Positions 7,632 through 15,582 of a stretch of 15,582 bases of DNA are shown piece after piece. Position 1 is the first letter of the stretch; the number at the start of each line of letters is the position of its first letter. Origin of the DNA: an uncultured Clostridium sp. (GTDB lineage Bacteria > Bacillota > Clostridia > TANB77 > CAG-508); contig CAMCHB010000019.1 in assembly GCA_945874585.1 (NCBI GenBank), forward strand, positions 1 to 15,582, in the 5' to 3' direction. The notes under the pieces were generated by a model. It saw only the letters and a list, made by a program, of their open reading frames with translations, was not told where the DNA came from and searched no databases. The position numbers were made by a program, and so were the translations under genes.

Positions 7632-7660
7632 TTTACAATTGAAAGAAAAAAAGATATACT
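7632..7660 (+). promoter_or_regulatory. Promoter of addA
   Basis: TTTACA (7632-7637) and TATACT (7655-7660) are separated by exactly 17 bases, close to the sigma-A consensus. The addA ribosome site GAGGG (7682-7686) follows. The -35 box is also one arm of an inverted repeat in this divergent region. Confidence 0.68.
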
Positions 7661-7691
7661 TAGAACAGAAAAAAGAGAAACGAGGGAAAAG

Positions 7692-10600
7692 ATGGAAGAC
7701 GTAAAATGGACCAAAGAACAGCAACAAGCCATTCAAGAAAAAAATAAAAATATATTAGTAGCAGCAGGAGCAGGCAGTGGAAAAACAGCAGTTTTAGTAG
7801 AACGTATGATTCAAAAAATTTTAGTGGACCAAGTTGATATTGATCAAATTTTAGTGGTTACTTTTACCAATGCAGCAGCAGCTGAAATGCGTGAAAGAAT
7901 TTTGCAAGCTATTTATCAAAAATTAGAAGAAGAACCACAAAACATTCAATTGCAAAAGCAAATTTTATTATTGAATCATTCTAATATTTCAACCATGCAT
8001 GCATTTTGTTTAGAAGTGATCAAAAATCATTTTTATGAAATCGATCAATCACCCAATTTTCGTATTGGTGATACAACAGAAATGGAATTGCTAAAACAGG
8101 AAGTGTTAGAGGATTTATTAGAAGAGTTATACGAAAAGGGAGAAGCAGATTTTATTCAATTGGTAGAAACCTATACAGAATATCGTGGAGATGATCCATT
8201 AAAAGAACTGTTATTACGTATTTATGCTTATATGCAAAGTAGTCCATTTCCTGAAGAGTGGTTAAACCAAGCGGTTGAAGATTTTCACCTAAAACCAGAT
8301 CAAGATTTTGCAACAACAAAATGGGGACAGATTCTCCTAAAAAGTTTTCAGGACGAATTGACAAATGGTGTTCATCAATTGGAAAAACTCTATAAAAAGA
8401 CAGAAGTGATGATCGATTGCGAAAAATTTAGACAAGTCATAGGAGAAGATATCGTAGCTTATCAAACCATTTTGCAACAGATGGATCAATGGGATAGGGT
8501 AGTACAAGCAGTACAAAATTTGCAAAGTACGCGATGGCCAACTGATAAACGTGTACCCGCAGAAGTTAGAGAAAGTATGAAATCCATTCGTGATGAAGTG
8601 AAAGCCATTTGGAAAACACAAAAAGACACGGTTTTTTTTATGACATCACAGGAAATCGAACAAGATTTAGCACAAATGTATCCGATTTTTCTTACATTGG
8701 GAAAAGTACTTCAAATGTTTTCAAAGCGATTTGAGCAAGCTAAAAAAGAAAAAAATGTTCTAGATTTTAATGATATCGAGCATAAAGCCTTGCAGATTTT
8801 ATATACCAAAAATGAGAAAGGAGAAAGAGTACCAAGTCAGGTTGCTAAAAAATATCAGCAAAAATTTGTAGAGATTGCAGTAGATGAATACCAAGACAGC
8901 AATGAGGTACAAGAGTATATTTTGAAAGCGGTATCCAATGGACATAATTTATTTATGGTAGGAGATGTGAAACAAAGTATTTATAAATTTCGACAAGCAA
9001 AGCCAGCGTTATTCTTGCAAAAATATGAAAACTATCCAATATTGAAAGAAGGAGAAAAAAGCGAGAATGCGAAAATTCAACTGTTTAAAAATTTCAGAAG
9101 TCGTAAATTGATATTAGATTTTGCCAATACTGTTTTTGAAGCTATTATGTCCAAAGAATTAGGCGAAATTGATTATAATGAAAGTGAGTATTTGCAACAA
9201 GAAAAGGATTATGAAGAACCAGCGAAAAAAGAGATTCCATATGCTGGAAAAGTAGAATTACATATTCTGAATTTAGCAGAAACTGAAGAACCAGAAGCTG
9301 GATTGGAGCAGATGGAACATCTAAAAAATGAAGAAATTGAAGCACGTTTTATTGCGAGTAGAATGCAAGCATTACTAAAAAGTGGTTACCAGGTATGGGA
9401 TAAAAAGAAAAAATGCTATCGCCCAGCCACTTATCGCGACATGGTTATTTTGCTAAGAACCACCAATGGAGTAGCACCAATTTATGAAAAAGAATTGATG
9501 GATCGTAACATTCCTGTTTTTAGTGATACCTCCTCTGAATACTTGCAATCAGTCGAGATTGAAACCATTTTATCGGTTTTAAAGGTACTTGATAATCCGA
9601 TGCAAGATATTCCATTGGTAACGGCATTGCGTTCTCCTATCGGTGGATTCACAGACAATGAATTATTGAAAATTCGATTGTGTGACCAACAAACCAGTTT
9701 TTATGAAGCCTTACAAATTGCCCGTCAAAAAGCAGAACCAGCCTTACAAGAAAAGATTGACCAATTTCTAGGGCAAATTACAAAGTGGCGTGCTCAATGC
9801 GAATATTTTGGAATTGATGAATTGATTTGGCATATCTATATGGAAACTGGGTATTATCATTATGTAAGATTATTGCCAGACGGAAATTTGAAAACAGCCA
9901 ATCTTAAAATGCTTTTTGAAAGAGCAAAACAATTCGAAAATACGGGATTAAATGGTTTATTTCAATTTATCAATTTTATGGATAAATTAAGAAATAGTAG
10001 TGGAGATTTAGGATCTGCTAAGATAATTGGTGAAAACGAGAATGTCGTTCGTATTATGAGTATTCACAAAAGTAAGGGACTCGAATTTCCTATCGTATTT
10101 TTAGCATCTTTGGGAAAGAAATTTAATTTAAGAGAACTAAACGATAGTATTTTACTTCATCAAGATTTAGGCTTTGGACCACAATATCGCAATTGTCAAA
10201 CGCAAATCAAATACAGTACATTAGCACGTGAAGCGATTCGAAAGATTGCTAAGAAGGAATCCATTTCAGAGGAAATGCGTGTGCTTTACGTAGCTTTAAC
10301 GCGAAGCCGTGAAAAGCTAATTTTGAGTGGTATTGAAAAAGATGAGGAGAAATCTTGGAAGAAAAAAGCGGAGCAAATTGAAAATTATGGAGGTATAACC
10401 GAATCATTATTAACTAAGTATCCTTGTTATCTAGATTGGTTTGAAATGTTGTCTATTGCTCAACCAGAAAAATTAAAAAAATGGTTAGAATTGCATATCC
10501 ATGGAAAAAATGAATTAGCCAATGCACAAGAAAGCAAAGAGGAAGATCAAGATCAAATGGCTAAATGGAGCCAAAGAAAAACCGTTCTATCGAAGCAATT

Positions 10601-11303
10601 ACAAGAACAAATGGAGTGGCAATATCCATTTGCATTAGAAACGCAAATGATTAGTAAGACTTCTGTAACGCAATTAAAGCAAGAAAAGCAATCATCCCAG
10701 AAACAAGAGGAGAAACCAAAAACCGAAATTTTTTCGGAAAAGCCAAAATTTTTACAACAAACCGATCGATTAACAGGAGCTGAAAAGGGAACGATCATGC
10801 ATTTGTGCTTGCAAAAAATGAATGTGAAAACCATGCATCAAAAAGAAGATATAACACAAATGATAGAGCATTTGGTCATGCAAAAAATTTTAACGGAAAA
10901 TCAAGCACAATCGATTTCGGTAGATGCCTTGGAAAAATTTTTGCATAGTCCGCTGGCTGAACAGATGCGTCAAGCAAAGGTGTTGCAAAAAGAAGTGCCA
11001 TTTTATCTATCAATCTCAGCAAAAGAGGTATATCAACAGGAAACAGAAGAACAGATTTTGGTTCAAGGTATGATGGATGCTTATTTTATTACACAGGAAA
11101 ATGAAGTGATTTTATTAGATTACAAAACAGATTTTGTAAAACCAGGACAAGAAGAAATGTTGACGCAGAAATATTATGACCAAATGATATTGTATCAAAG
11201 AGCATTAGAAGAGAGCTTGCAAAGAAAAGTGGACCATATGTATTTGTATTCACTTTATTTAAATCAAGCCATTGAAATTATTCCAAAAAAGGACTTGACT
11301 TAG
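7692..11303 (+). CDS. addA: ATP-dependent helicase/nuclease subunit A (AddA)
   Basis: Large subunit of the AddAB (RexAB) complex, which resects double-strand DNA breaks up to a Chi site for RecA-dependent repair; the counterpart of RecB. It has 1203 residues, a usual length. Superfamily 1 helicase motifs are in order: Walker A GAGSGKT (26-32), motif II DEYQD (398-402), GDVKQSIYKFRQAKP, IMSIHKSKGLEFPIVF, and motif VI VLYVALTRSREKL (from 864). The C-terminal nuclease domain is intact, with GMMDAYF (Asp1129) and LLDYKTDF (Asp1143, Lys1145). The start follows GAGGG at 5 bases. In most Bacillota addB lies directly upstream in the same operon. Here the upstream gene is divergent and unrelated, so the partner must be elsewhere or missing. 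Confidence 0.96.
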   Translation: MEDVKWTKEQQQAIQEKNKNILVAAGAGSGKTAVLVERMIQKILVDQVDIDQILVVTFTNAAAAEMRERILQAIYQKLEEEPQNIQLQKQILLLNHSNISTMHAFCLEVIKNHFYEIDQSPNFRIGDTTEMELLKQEVLEDLLEELYEKGEADFIQLVETYTEYRGDDPLKELLLRIYAYMQSSPFPEEWLNQAVEDFHLKPDQDFATTKWGQILLKSFQDELTNGVHQLEKLYKKTEVMIDCEKFRQVIGEDIVAYQTILQQMDQWDRVVQAVQNLQSTRWPTDKRVPAEVRESMKSIRDEVKAIWKTQKDTVFFMTSQEIEQDLAQMYPIFLTLGKVLQMFSKRFEQAKKEKNVLDFNDIEHKALQILYTKNEKGERVPSQVAKKYQQKFVEIAVDEYQDSNEVQEYILKAVSNGHNLFMVGDVKQSIYKFRQAKPALFLQKYENYPILKEGEKSENAKIQLFKNFRSRKLILDFANTVFEAIMSKELGEIDYNESEYLQQEKDYEEPAKKEIPYAGKVELHILNLAETEEPEAGLEQMEHLKNEEIEARFIASRMQALLKSGYQVWDKKKKCYRPATYRDMVILLRTTNGVAPIYEKELMDRNIPVFSDTSSEYLQSVEIETILSVLKVLDNPMQDIPLVTALRSPIGGFTDNELLKIRLCDQQTSFYEALQIARQKAEPALQEKIDQFLGQITKWRAQCEYFGIDELIWHIYMETGYYHYVRLLPDGNLKTANLKMLFERAKQFENTGLNGLFQFINFMDKLRNSSGDLGSAKIIGENENVVRIMSIHKSKGLEFPIVFLASLGKKFNLRELNDSILLHQDLGFGPQYRNCQTQIKYSTLAREAIRKIAKKESISEEMRVLYVALTRSREKLILSGIEKDEEKSWKKKAEQIENYGGITESLLTKYPCYLDWFEMLSIAQPEKLKKWLELHIHGKNELANAQESKEEDQDQMAKWSQRKTVLSKQLQEQMEWQYPFALETQMISKTSVTQLKQEKQSSQKQEEKPKTEIFSEKPKFLQQTDRLTGAEKGTIMHLCLQKMNVKTMHQKEDITQMIEHLVMQKILTENQAQSISVDALEKFLHSPLAEQMRQAKVLQKEVPFYLSISAKEVYQQETEEQILVQGMMDAYFITQENEVILLDYKTDFVKPGQEEMLTQKYYDQMILYQRALEESLQRKVDHMYLYSLYLNQAIEIIPKKDLT

Positions 11304-11353
11304 AGTCTATTCTAAGTGAAAAAAATTAAGAGAAAAGAAGGGAGAAAGATACA

Positions 11354-12217
11354 ATGGAAAAAGCAAAAGTATATTTTACAAAGAAAATTACAAAAGAAAA
11401 TTTAGTGAAAATGTATGAAAAATTAGGAGTAAAACTTCCAGGAAAGGTAGCTGTTAAGGTACATTCTGGAGAAGCGGGCAATCAAAATTATGTAAAACCA
11501 GAGATGCTAGCAGATATTTTACACCATGTAAAAGGCACAATCGTGGAATGTAATACAGCCTATGATGGAGCTAGAAATAACACAAAAAAACATCAAGAGT
11601 TAATGAAAGAGCATGGATGGAGTGATTTATTTGATGTTGACATTTTAGATGCAGAAGGAGAAATGGAGTTAGAAGTTCCAGAAGGACAAGTGATTCAAAA
11701 AAATTATGTAGGAAATCATATGAAAAATTATGATTCTATGTTAGTGATTTCTCATTTTAAAGGACATCCTATGGGCGGATTCGGTGGAGCTCTAAAGAAT
11801 ATTTCAATTGGACTTGCTTCTTCTCATGGAAAAGCTTATATTCATGGAGCTGGTGTTCCAGAAAATTTATGGACAGCCGATCACGATGCTTTCTTAGAAT
11901 CTATGGCAGATGCTGATAAATCTATTATGAATTATTGGAAAGATAAAATCGTATTTATCAATATTATGTGTAATATGTCAGTGGATTGTGATTGTTGTGC
12001 TGTAGCAGAAGATCCATGCATGAAGGATATTGGAATTTTAGCTTCTACCGATCCTGTGGCATTAGACCAAGCATGCTTAGATTTGGTTTATCAATCTGAT
12101 GATCCAGGACGTGACCATTTGGTTGAAAGAATTGAATCACGCCATGGTGTTCATACAGTGGAAGCGGCTGAGAAAATAGAAGTTGGAACCAGAAAATATG
12201 AATTGATAAAAGAGTAA
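11354..12217 (+). CDS. DUF362 family protein with a cysteine cluster
   Basis: A 287-residue cytoplasmic protein of the DUF362 family (PF04015). Typical segments are KVAVKVHSGEAGNQNYVKPE near the N-terminus, the central ISHFKGHPMGGFGGALKNIS with its Gly-rich turn, and DIGILASTDPVALDQACLDL towards the end. Cysteines at 206, 212, 214, 215 and 222 form a tight C-x5-C-x-C-C-x6-C group. This suggests metal or Fe-S binding within the DUF362 core; many relatives carry a separate ferredoxin-like domain instead, which is absent here. The biochemical role is not established to my knowledge; a link to redox metabolism is inference. The ATG has GAAGGGAG 9 bases upstream. It begins 50 bases after addA without an obvious promoter between them, so co-transcription is likely. 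Confidence 0.88.
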   Translation: MEKAKVYFTKKITKENLVKMYEKLGVKLPGKVAVKVHSGEAGNQNYVKPEMLADILHHVKGTIVECNTAYDGARNNTKKHQELMKEHGWSDLFDVDILDAEGEMELEVPEGQVIQKNYVGNHMKNYDSMLVISHFKGHPMGGFGGALKNISIGLASSHGKAYIHGAGVPENLWTADHDAFLESMADADKSIMNYWKDKIVFINIMCNMSVDCDCCAVAEDPCMKDIGILASTDPVALDQACLDLVYQSDDPGRDHLVERIESRHGVHTVEAAEKIEVGTRKYELIKE

Positions 12218-12314
12218 TGCAGATAGCATGAATTACGAAAAAAGGACGAAAACGGAAAAAATTCGTAATAGAATTTAGAGAATATGGAAATAAAAAGAGA
12301 TGATTATCGAAAAC

Positions 12315-12348
12315 AAATGTAGGCAAAAAATAAAAATTGCCTACATTT
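12315..12348 (+). terminator. Hairpin terminator after the DUF362 gene
   Basis: A perfect 12-base-pair stem, AAATGTAGGCAA (12315-12326) with TTGCCTACATTT (12337-12348), has an A-rich 10-base loop. The following DNA is T-rich (ACTTTATTTATA) but has no uninterrupted T run, so efficiency may be moderate. It separates the addA/DUF362 transcript from the tRNA promoter. Confidence 0.7.
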
Positions 12349-12386
12349 ACTTTATTTATACGGAAAAATCAAATGGAAGGAGCGTA

Positions 12387-12415
12387 TTGCACATTTAAAA
12401 TATATATGTTATAAT
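12387..12415 (+). promoter_or_regulatory. Strong promoter of the tRNA-Thr / ftsY transcript
   Basis: TTGCAC (12387-12392) and a perfect TATAAT (12410-12415) are spaced by 17 bases. A TG one base before the -10 box (12407-12408) makes an extended -10. Transcription should begin near 12422, leaving a leader of about 14 bases before the tRNA. No other promoter is visible before ftsY. Confidence 0.85.
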
Positions 12416-12435
12416 GCATAACGAACTTGATACAT

Positions 12436-12511
<76 letters not shown>

Positions 12512-12528
12512 TATAGAAGGGAGTTCAA

Positions 12529-13437
12529 ATGGGTTTTTTTGATAAATTAAAAGAAGGATTAAACAAAACAAAAAATTCGTTTAATGAAAAAATAAATGAC
12601 GTTTTTAGTAATTTTCGAAAAGTAGATGAAGAATTACTGGAAGAGTTAGAAGAAATATTGATTATGTCAGACGTAGGCGTAGATGCTTCTACTAATATTA
12701 TTGATCATTTAAGAACTCGCATAAAAAAAGAAAAAATTGAAAATGAAGAAGATGTAAAACAAGCTTTACGAGAAGAAATGATAAAAATTTTACAAATTGA
12801 TAAACCAGCTGAGTTGCAGTTAAATACGAAACCTTCGATTATTTTAGTCGTAGGGGTAAATGGAGTAGGTAAAACCACATCTATTGGCAAAATAGCTAAC
12901 AAATTAAAACAAGAAGGAAAAAAAGTATTGGTAGTAGCTGCCGATACATTTCGTGCTGCAGCAGTAGAACAGTTAGAAATATGGGCACAAAGAGCAGGGG
13001 TGGATTTGGTCAAACGTGCAGAAGGAGCCGATCCAGCATCTGTTGTTTATGAGGCAATTAGTCGTTGTAAAAAAGAAATGTATGATGTCATTCTTTGTGA
13101 TACAGCAGGTAGATTACACAATAAAAAATATTTGATGGATGAATTAGCTAAAATCAACCGTGTAATTGATAAAGAATTACCAAATGTGAGCAAAGAAGTT
13201 TTATTAGTTTTAGATGCTACAACAGGACAAAATGCGATTAGTCAGGTAAAAGCATTCCAAGAAACAGTTGGACTAACCGGTTTGGTGTTAACCAAATTAG
13301 ATGGGTCTGCCAAAGGTGGGGTTGTACTTGGCATTGTGCATGAAAATCAAATTCCAATTAAATTTATTGGAGTTGGAGAACAAATGGATGATATGCAAGA
13401 ATTTCAGGCAGAGGATTTTGTCCGAGCTATGTTATAG
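12529..13437 (+). CDS. ftsY: Signal recognition particle receptor FtsY
   Basis: GTPase that docks SRP-bound ribosomes at the membrane for co-translational insertion of membrane proteins. It has 302 residues, the short Gram-positive form without the long acidic N-terminal domain of E. coli FtsY. The N domain (about 1-95) begins with the amphipathic MGFFDKLKEGLNKTKNSF, a likely membrane contact. The G domain has GVNGVGKTTS (G1), DTFRAAAVEQL (insertion-box region), DTAGR (G3), TKLDG (G4) and the closing GVGEQMDDMQEF. The start follows GAAGGGAG (12516-12523) at 5 bases, immediately after the tRNA-Thr gene. The UPF0182 gene starts 21 bases after its stop, so tRNA, ftsY and that gene appear to be one transcript. 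Confidence 0.97.
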   Translation: MGFFDKLKEGLNKTKNSFNEKINDVFSNFRKVDEELLEELEEILIMSDVGVDASTNIIDHLRTRIKKEKIENEEDVKQALREEMIKILQIDKPAELQLNTKPSIILVVGVNGVGKTTSIGKIANKLKQEGKKVLVVAADTFRAAAVEQLEIWAQRAGVDLVKRAEGADPASVVYEAISRCKKEMYDVILCDTAGRLHNKKYLMDELAKINRVIDKELPNVSKEVLLVLDATTGQNAISQVKAFQETVGLTGLVLTKLDGSAKGGVVLGIVHENQIPIKFIGVGEQMDDMQEFQAEDFVRAML

Positions 13438-13443
13438 AATTGG

Positions 13444-13450
13444 TTGGAGG
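13444..13450 (+). promoter_or_regulatory. Ribosome binding site fixing the UPF0182 start
   Basis: TTGGAGG stands 8 bases before the ATG at 13459. The alternative in-frame TTG at 13444 is the first codon of this very site and has no ribosome site of its own, so 13459 is preferred. Confidence 0.8.
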
Positions 13451-13458
13451 TTTTGAAG

Positions 13459-15537
13459 ATGGAAGCGCAAAAAGACGCAAACAAAACAAAAGAAAAAAAA
13501 CCAAGTAGTAAAAAAAGAGTATTTTTAGTGATTGCATTTTTAATTTTAGTGTTAGCTTTTATGGGCATTAAATTGCGAGGAGATTATTTAAATATCCAAG
13601 AAATCGGAGAAAATTATTTGGATATTTTCCAAAGAAATTTACAGTATAGCAATCTTGTTTTAGTGGTTAATTTTATAATTATTTTTGTAGCAACCTATAT
13701 AACAACAAGATTTATCAAAAAGGGTTTAAAAGTTTTCTTCCAAGAAGAAAAAAAGGAAATGCCGAAATTACCAAACAAATCTATATCTTTCGTTTTGGCA
13801 ACTGTGATTTCAATCCTAACATCAGGCTTTTTAACTGAAACTGTTGTGATGGCGATGAATGGAACCTTATTTGGAACTGATGATCCCGTTTTTGGTCTTG
13901 ATATTGGCTATTATATTTTTCAAAAACCATTTGTTGAGATGACGATTTATTATGCTATGGTTTTGTTTGCTTTACTAGCAGTCTATACAGCAATTTATTA
14001 TATAGCGGTATTCAATATTTATTTTGATGGTATCAATGGTGAAACTTTAAAAAGAAGCATGTTTTTAAAACAAATTGCTGTTTTTGTTATTTTAATAGCC
14101 ATTACCATTGCAGGTATTACTTTTGTTAAAACACAAGATATTTTGTACCAAAAGTTTTTAGGGGGAGGCCTAAATTCTGAGTCAGCTATTTATGGAGCAG
14201 GTTTAACAGATGTTACCGTAAAATTGTGGGGCTATCGTATTTTTGCTATTTTAATACCAATTGCTGTTATCGTCGCTGTTAGACATTTTAAAAACGGAAG
14301 TAACAAAAAAGCAGTGATTTCATTATGTACCATACCCGCTTACTTAGTTGTTTTATTTGTTGTTATGACAGGCTTTCAATTTATTTTTGTAAAGCCAAAT
14401 CAATTGGACAAAGAAAAACCATATATCGAGGAAAATATACGTAATACCAAAAAGGCTTACAATATTGAAATCAAAGAAAATCTAATTAGTGATTATGAAA
14501 TGATTACAAAAGAGCAAGTGGCTAGTCGAGCAGATGTCATCAATAATATCAAATTGGTCACAACCGATGTAACGGCTAAAAATTTAAAGGAATATCAAAC
14601 CAATACTGGTTATTATACATATCGTAATATTCATTTAGCACAATATCCAATTGGTGGAAATGAGCAATTGGTTTATTTAACACCAAGGGAAATCAATACA
14701 GAAGAGAATCGAACCTATAATAGCAAGACTTATCAATATACCCATGGCTATGGTGTGATTTTATCTTCAGCTAATACAGTAGATGCAAATGGAAATATGG
14801 AATATGTTCAAAAAGAGCTTGATCAATCAGATGAAAAAATAAAAATAACACAGCCAAGAATTTATTTTGGTTTAGACACTAACAGTACCATTTTGACAAA
14901 TTTAAAACAAGAAAAAGAGTTTGATTATCCGGAAGATGGTGCTGACATCAAAGAGAATGTATACGATGGCAATGCCGGTTTATCTTTGAATTTCCTAGAT
15001 CGTTTAATTTTAGGAATTCGAAATGGCAATTTAAAATTAGCTTTTAATACAAAGGCAACCAAAGATACCAAAGTTATTACCAATCGCAATATTATCGAGC
15101 GTGTAAAGACATTGATGCCTTATTTAACCTATGATAGTGAACCATATATGGTGATCACAAAAGAGGGAAAACTAGTATGGGTATTAGATGCCTATACAAC
15201 AAGCAACAATTATCCATATTCGCAAGAAAGCCTAATGGAAGTAAATGGAATACGAAGTAAGATCAATTATATTCGTAATTCTGTGAAAGTATTGATCGAT
15301 GCTTATGATGGAACCACTAAATTTTATATGACAGATTCAACCGATCCGATTGCAGTTGCTTATCAAAAATTATATCCATCTTTGTTTGTACCAGAGGGTG
15401 AAACTATACCAGAAGATATTAGTCAGCATTTTGTATATCCTAAATTTTTATACAATTTGCAAGCTCAAATGTTAACAAGATATCACAATGTTCAAACAGA
15501 AGTATTGTATCGCAATGATGATGAATGGGATATTGCT
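13459..15537 (+). CDS. UPF0182 family integral membrane protein, 3' end missing
   Basis: The visible 693 residues match UPF0182 (PF03699), a family of large membrane proteins usually around 900 residues or more. A Lys-rich cytoplasmic N-terminus leads into about seven hydrophobic segments: around residue 21-41, NLVLVVNFIIIFVATYI, FVLATVISILTSGFL, YYAMVLFALLAVYTAIYYIAV, IAVFVILIAITIAGITFV, FAILIPIAVIVAV and AYLVVLFVVMTGFQFIFV. A long polar domain follows, probably outside the membrane, with family-typical NTKKAYNI, HLAQYPIGG, RIYFGL and PYLTYDSEPYMVI stretches. The function of the family is unknown. The gene is cut by the contig end: real sequence stops at 15537, and the apparent stop at 15556-15558 is made by adapter DNA. 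It sits just after ftsY, possibly for shared transcription only. Confidence 0.9.
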
Positions 15538-15582
15538 CTGTCTCTTATACACATCTGACGCTGCCGACGATATGCAGTGTGT
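15538..15582. other. Sequencing adapter: Tn5 mosaic end, Nextera read-1 adapter and i5 index
   Basis: The 19-base Tn5 mosaic end is at 15538-15556, followed by GACGCTGCCGACGA (15557-15570), the reverse complement of the Nextera read-1 adapter. Then TATGCAGT (15571-15578), the reverse complement of Nextera i5 index ACTGCATA (S506 from memory), and GTGT, the start of the P5-side sequence. This is library-preparation DNA, not genome. Confidence 0.98.

Noticed and set aside
11298..11317. Hairpin ACTTAGA/TCTAAGT over the addA stop codon as a terminator
   Set aside because: Only a 7-base A/T-rich stem, followed by A rather than T, so it should not stop transcription; addA and DUF362 are treated as one transcript.
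12229..12279. Sixteen-codon reading frame after the DUF362 gene
   Set aside because: No ribosome site, low complexity, and it overlaps an inverted repeat.
15538..15558. The last six codons and stop of the UPF0182 reading frame (LSLIHI tail)
   Set aside because: Encoded by Nextera adapter DNA, so it is neither protein nor a true stop; the gene is truncated at 15537.

Overview
The window looks like one end of a contig from a low-GC, spore-forming member of the Bacillota (Firmicutes), probably an uncultured gut-type Clostridia or Bacilli lineage. The evidence is the strong A/T bias in codon choice, clear Shine-Dalgarno sites, sigma-A type promoters, AddA-type recombination, a TM287/288-like heterodimeric ABC exporter and a pro-sigma-K gene. 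No phage, transposon, CRISPR array or plasmid functions were seen. The last 45 bases are not biological: they are a read-through Illumina Nextera (Tn5) adapter with an index, so the contig really ends at 15537.

Layout. 1-603: the 3' part of an unrecognised helical protein. 690-1389: sigK, broken into two frames at 1311-1317 and followed by a strong terminator. 1540-5432: a promoter and a two-gene ABC exporter operon with one degenerate and one canonical ATPase site, ending at a bidirectional terminator shared with the convergent tyrS. 5479-6981 (minus strand): a small zinc-ribbon/HTH protein and tyrS as a bicistronic unit, with a palindrome over its promoter. 7112-7546 (minus): a small helical, ferritin-like (DUF2383-like) protein with its own terminator. 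7692-12217 (plus): addA, then a DUF362 protein with a cysteine cluster. 12387-15537: a strong extended -10 promoter driving tRNA-Thr(CGT), then ftsY and a UPF0182 membrane protein with no terminator between them; the last gene is cut by the contig end.

How the genes relate. Most are housekeeping functions: tRNA charging, a tRNA, the SRP receptor and double-strand break repair. Others concern export and sporulation. The observation most worth following is in sigK. The reading frame shifts by +1 exactly at CTT CGG, and CGG was not found by eye as an in-frame codon anywhere else in about 4,800 codons of this window. The +1 frame continues with intact, family-typical sequence to a proper stop. 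This fits a programmed +1 frameshift at a starved codon, a recent one-base insertion, or an assembly error; the sequence alone cannot separate these. No convincing wholly new multi-gene system is visible.
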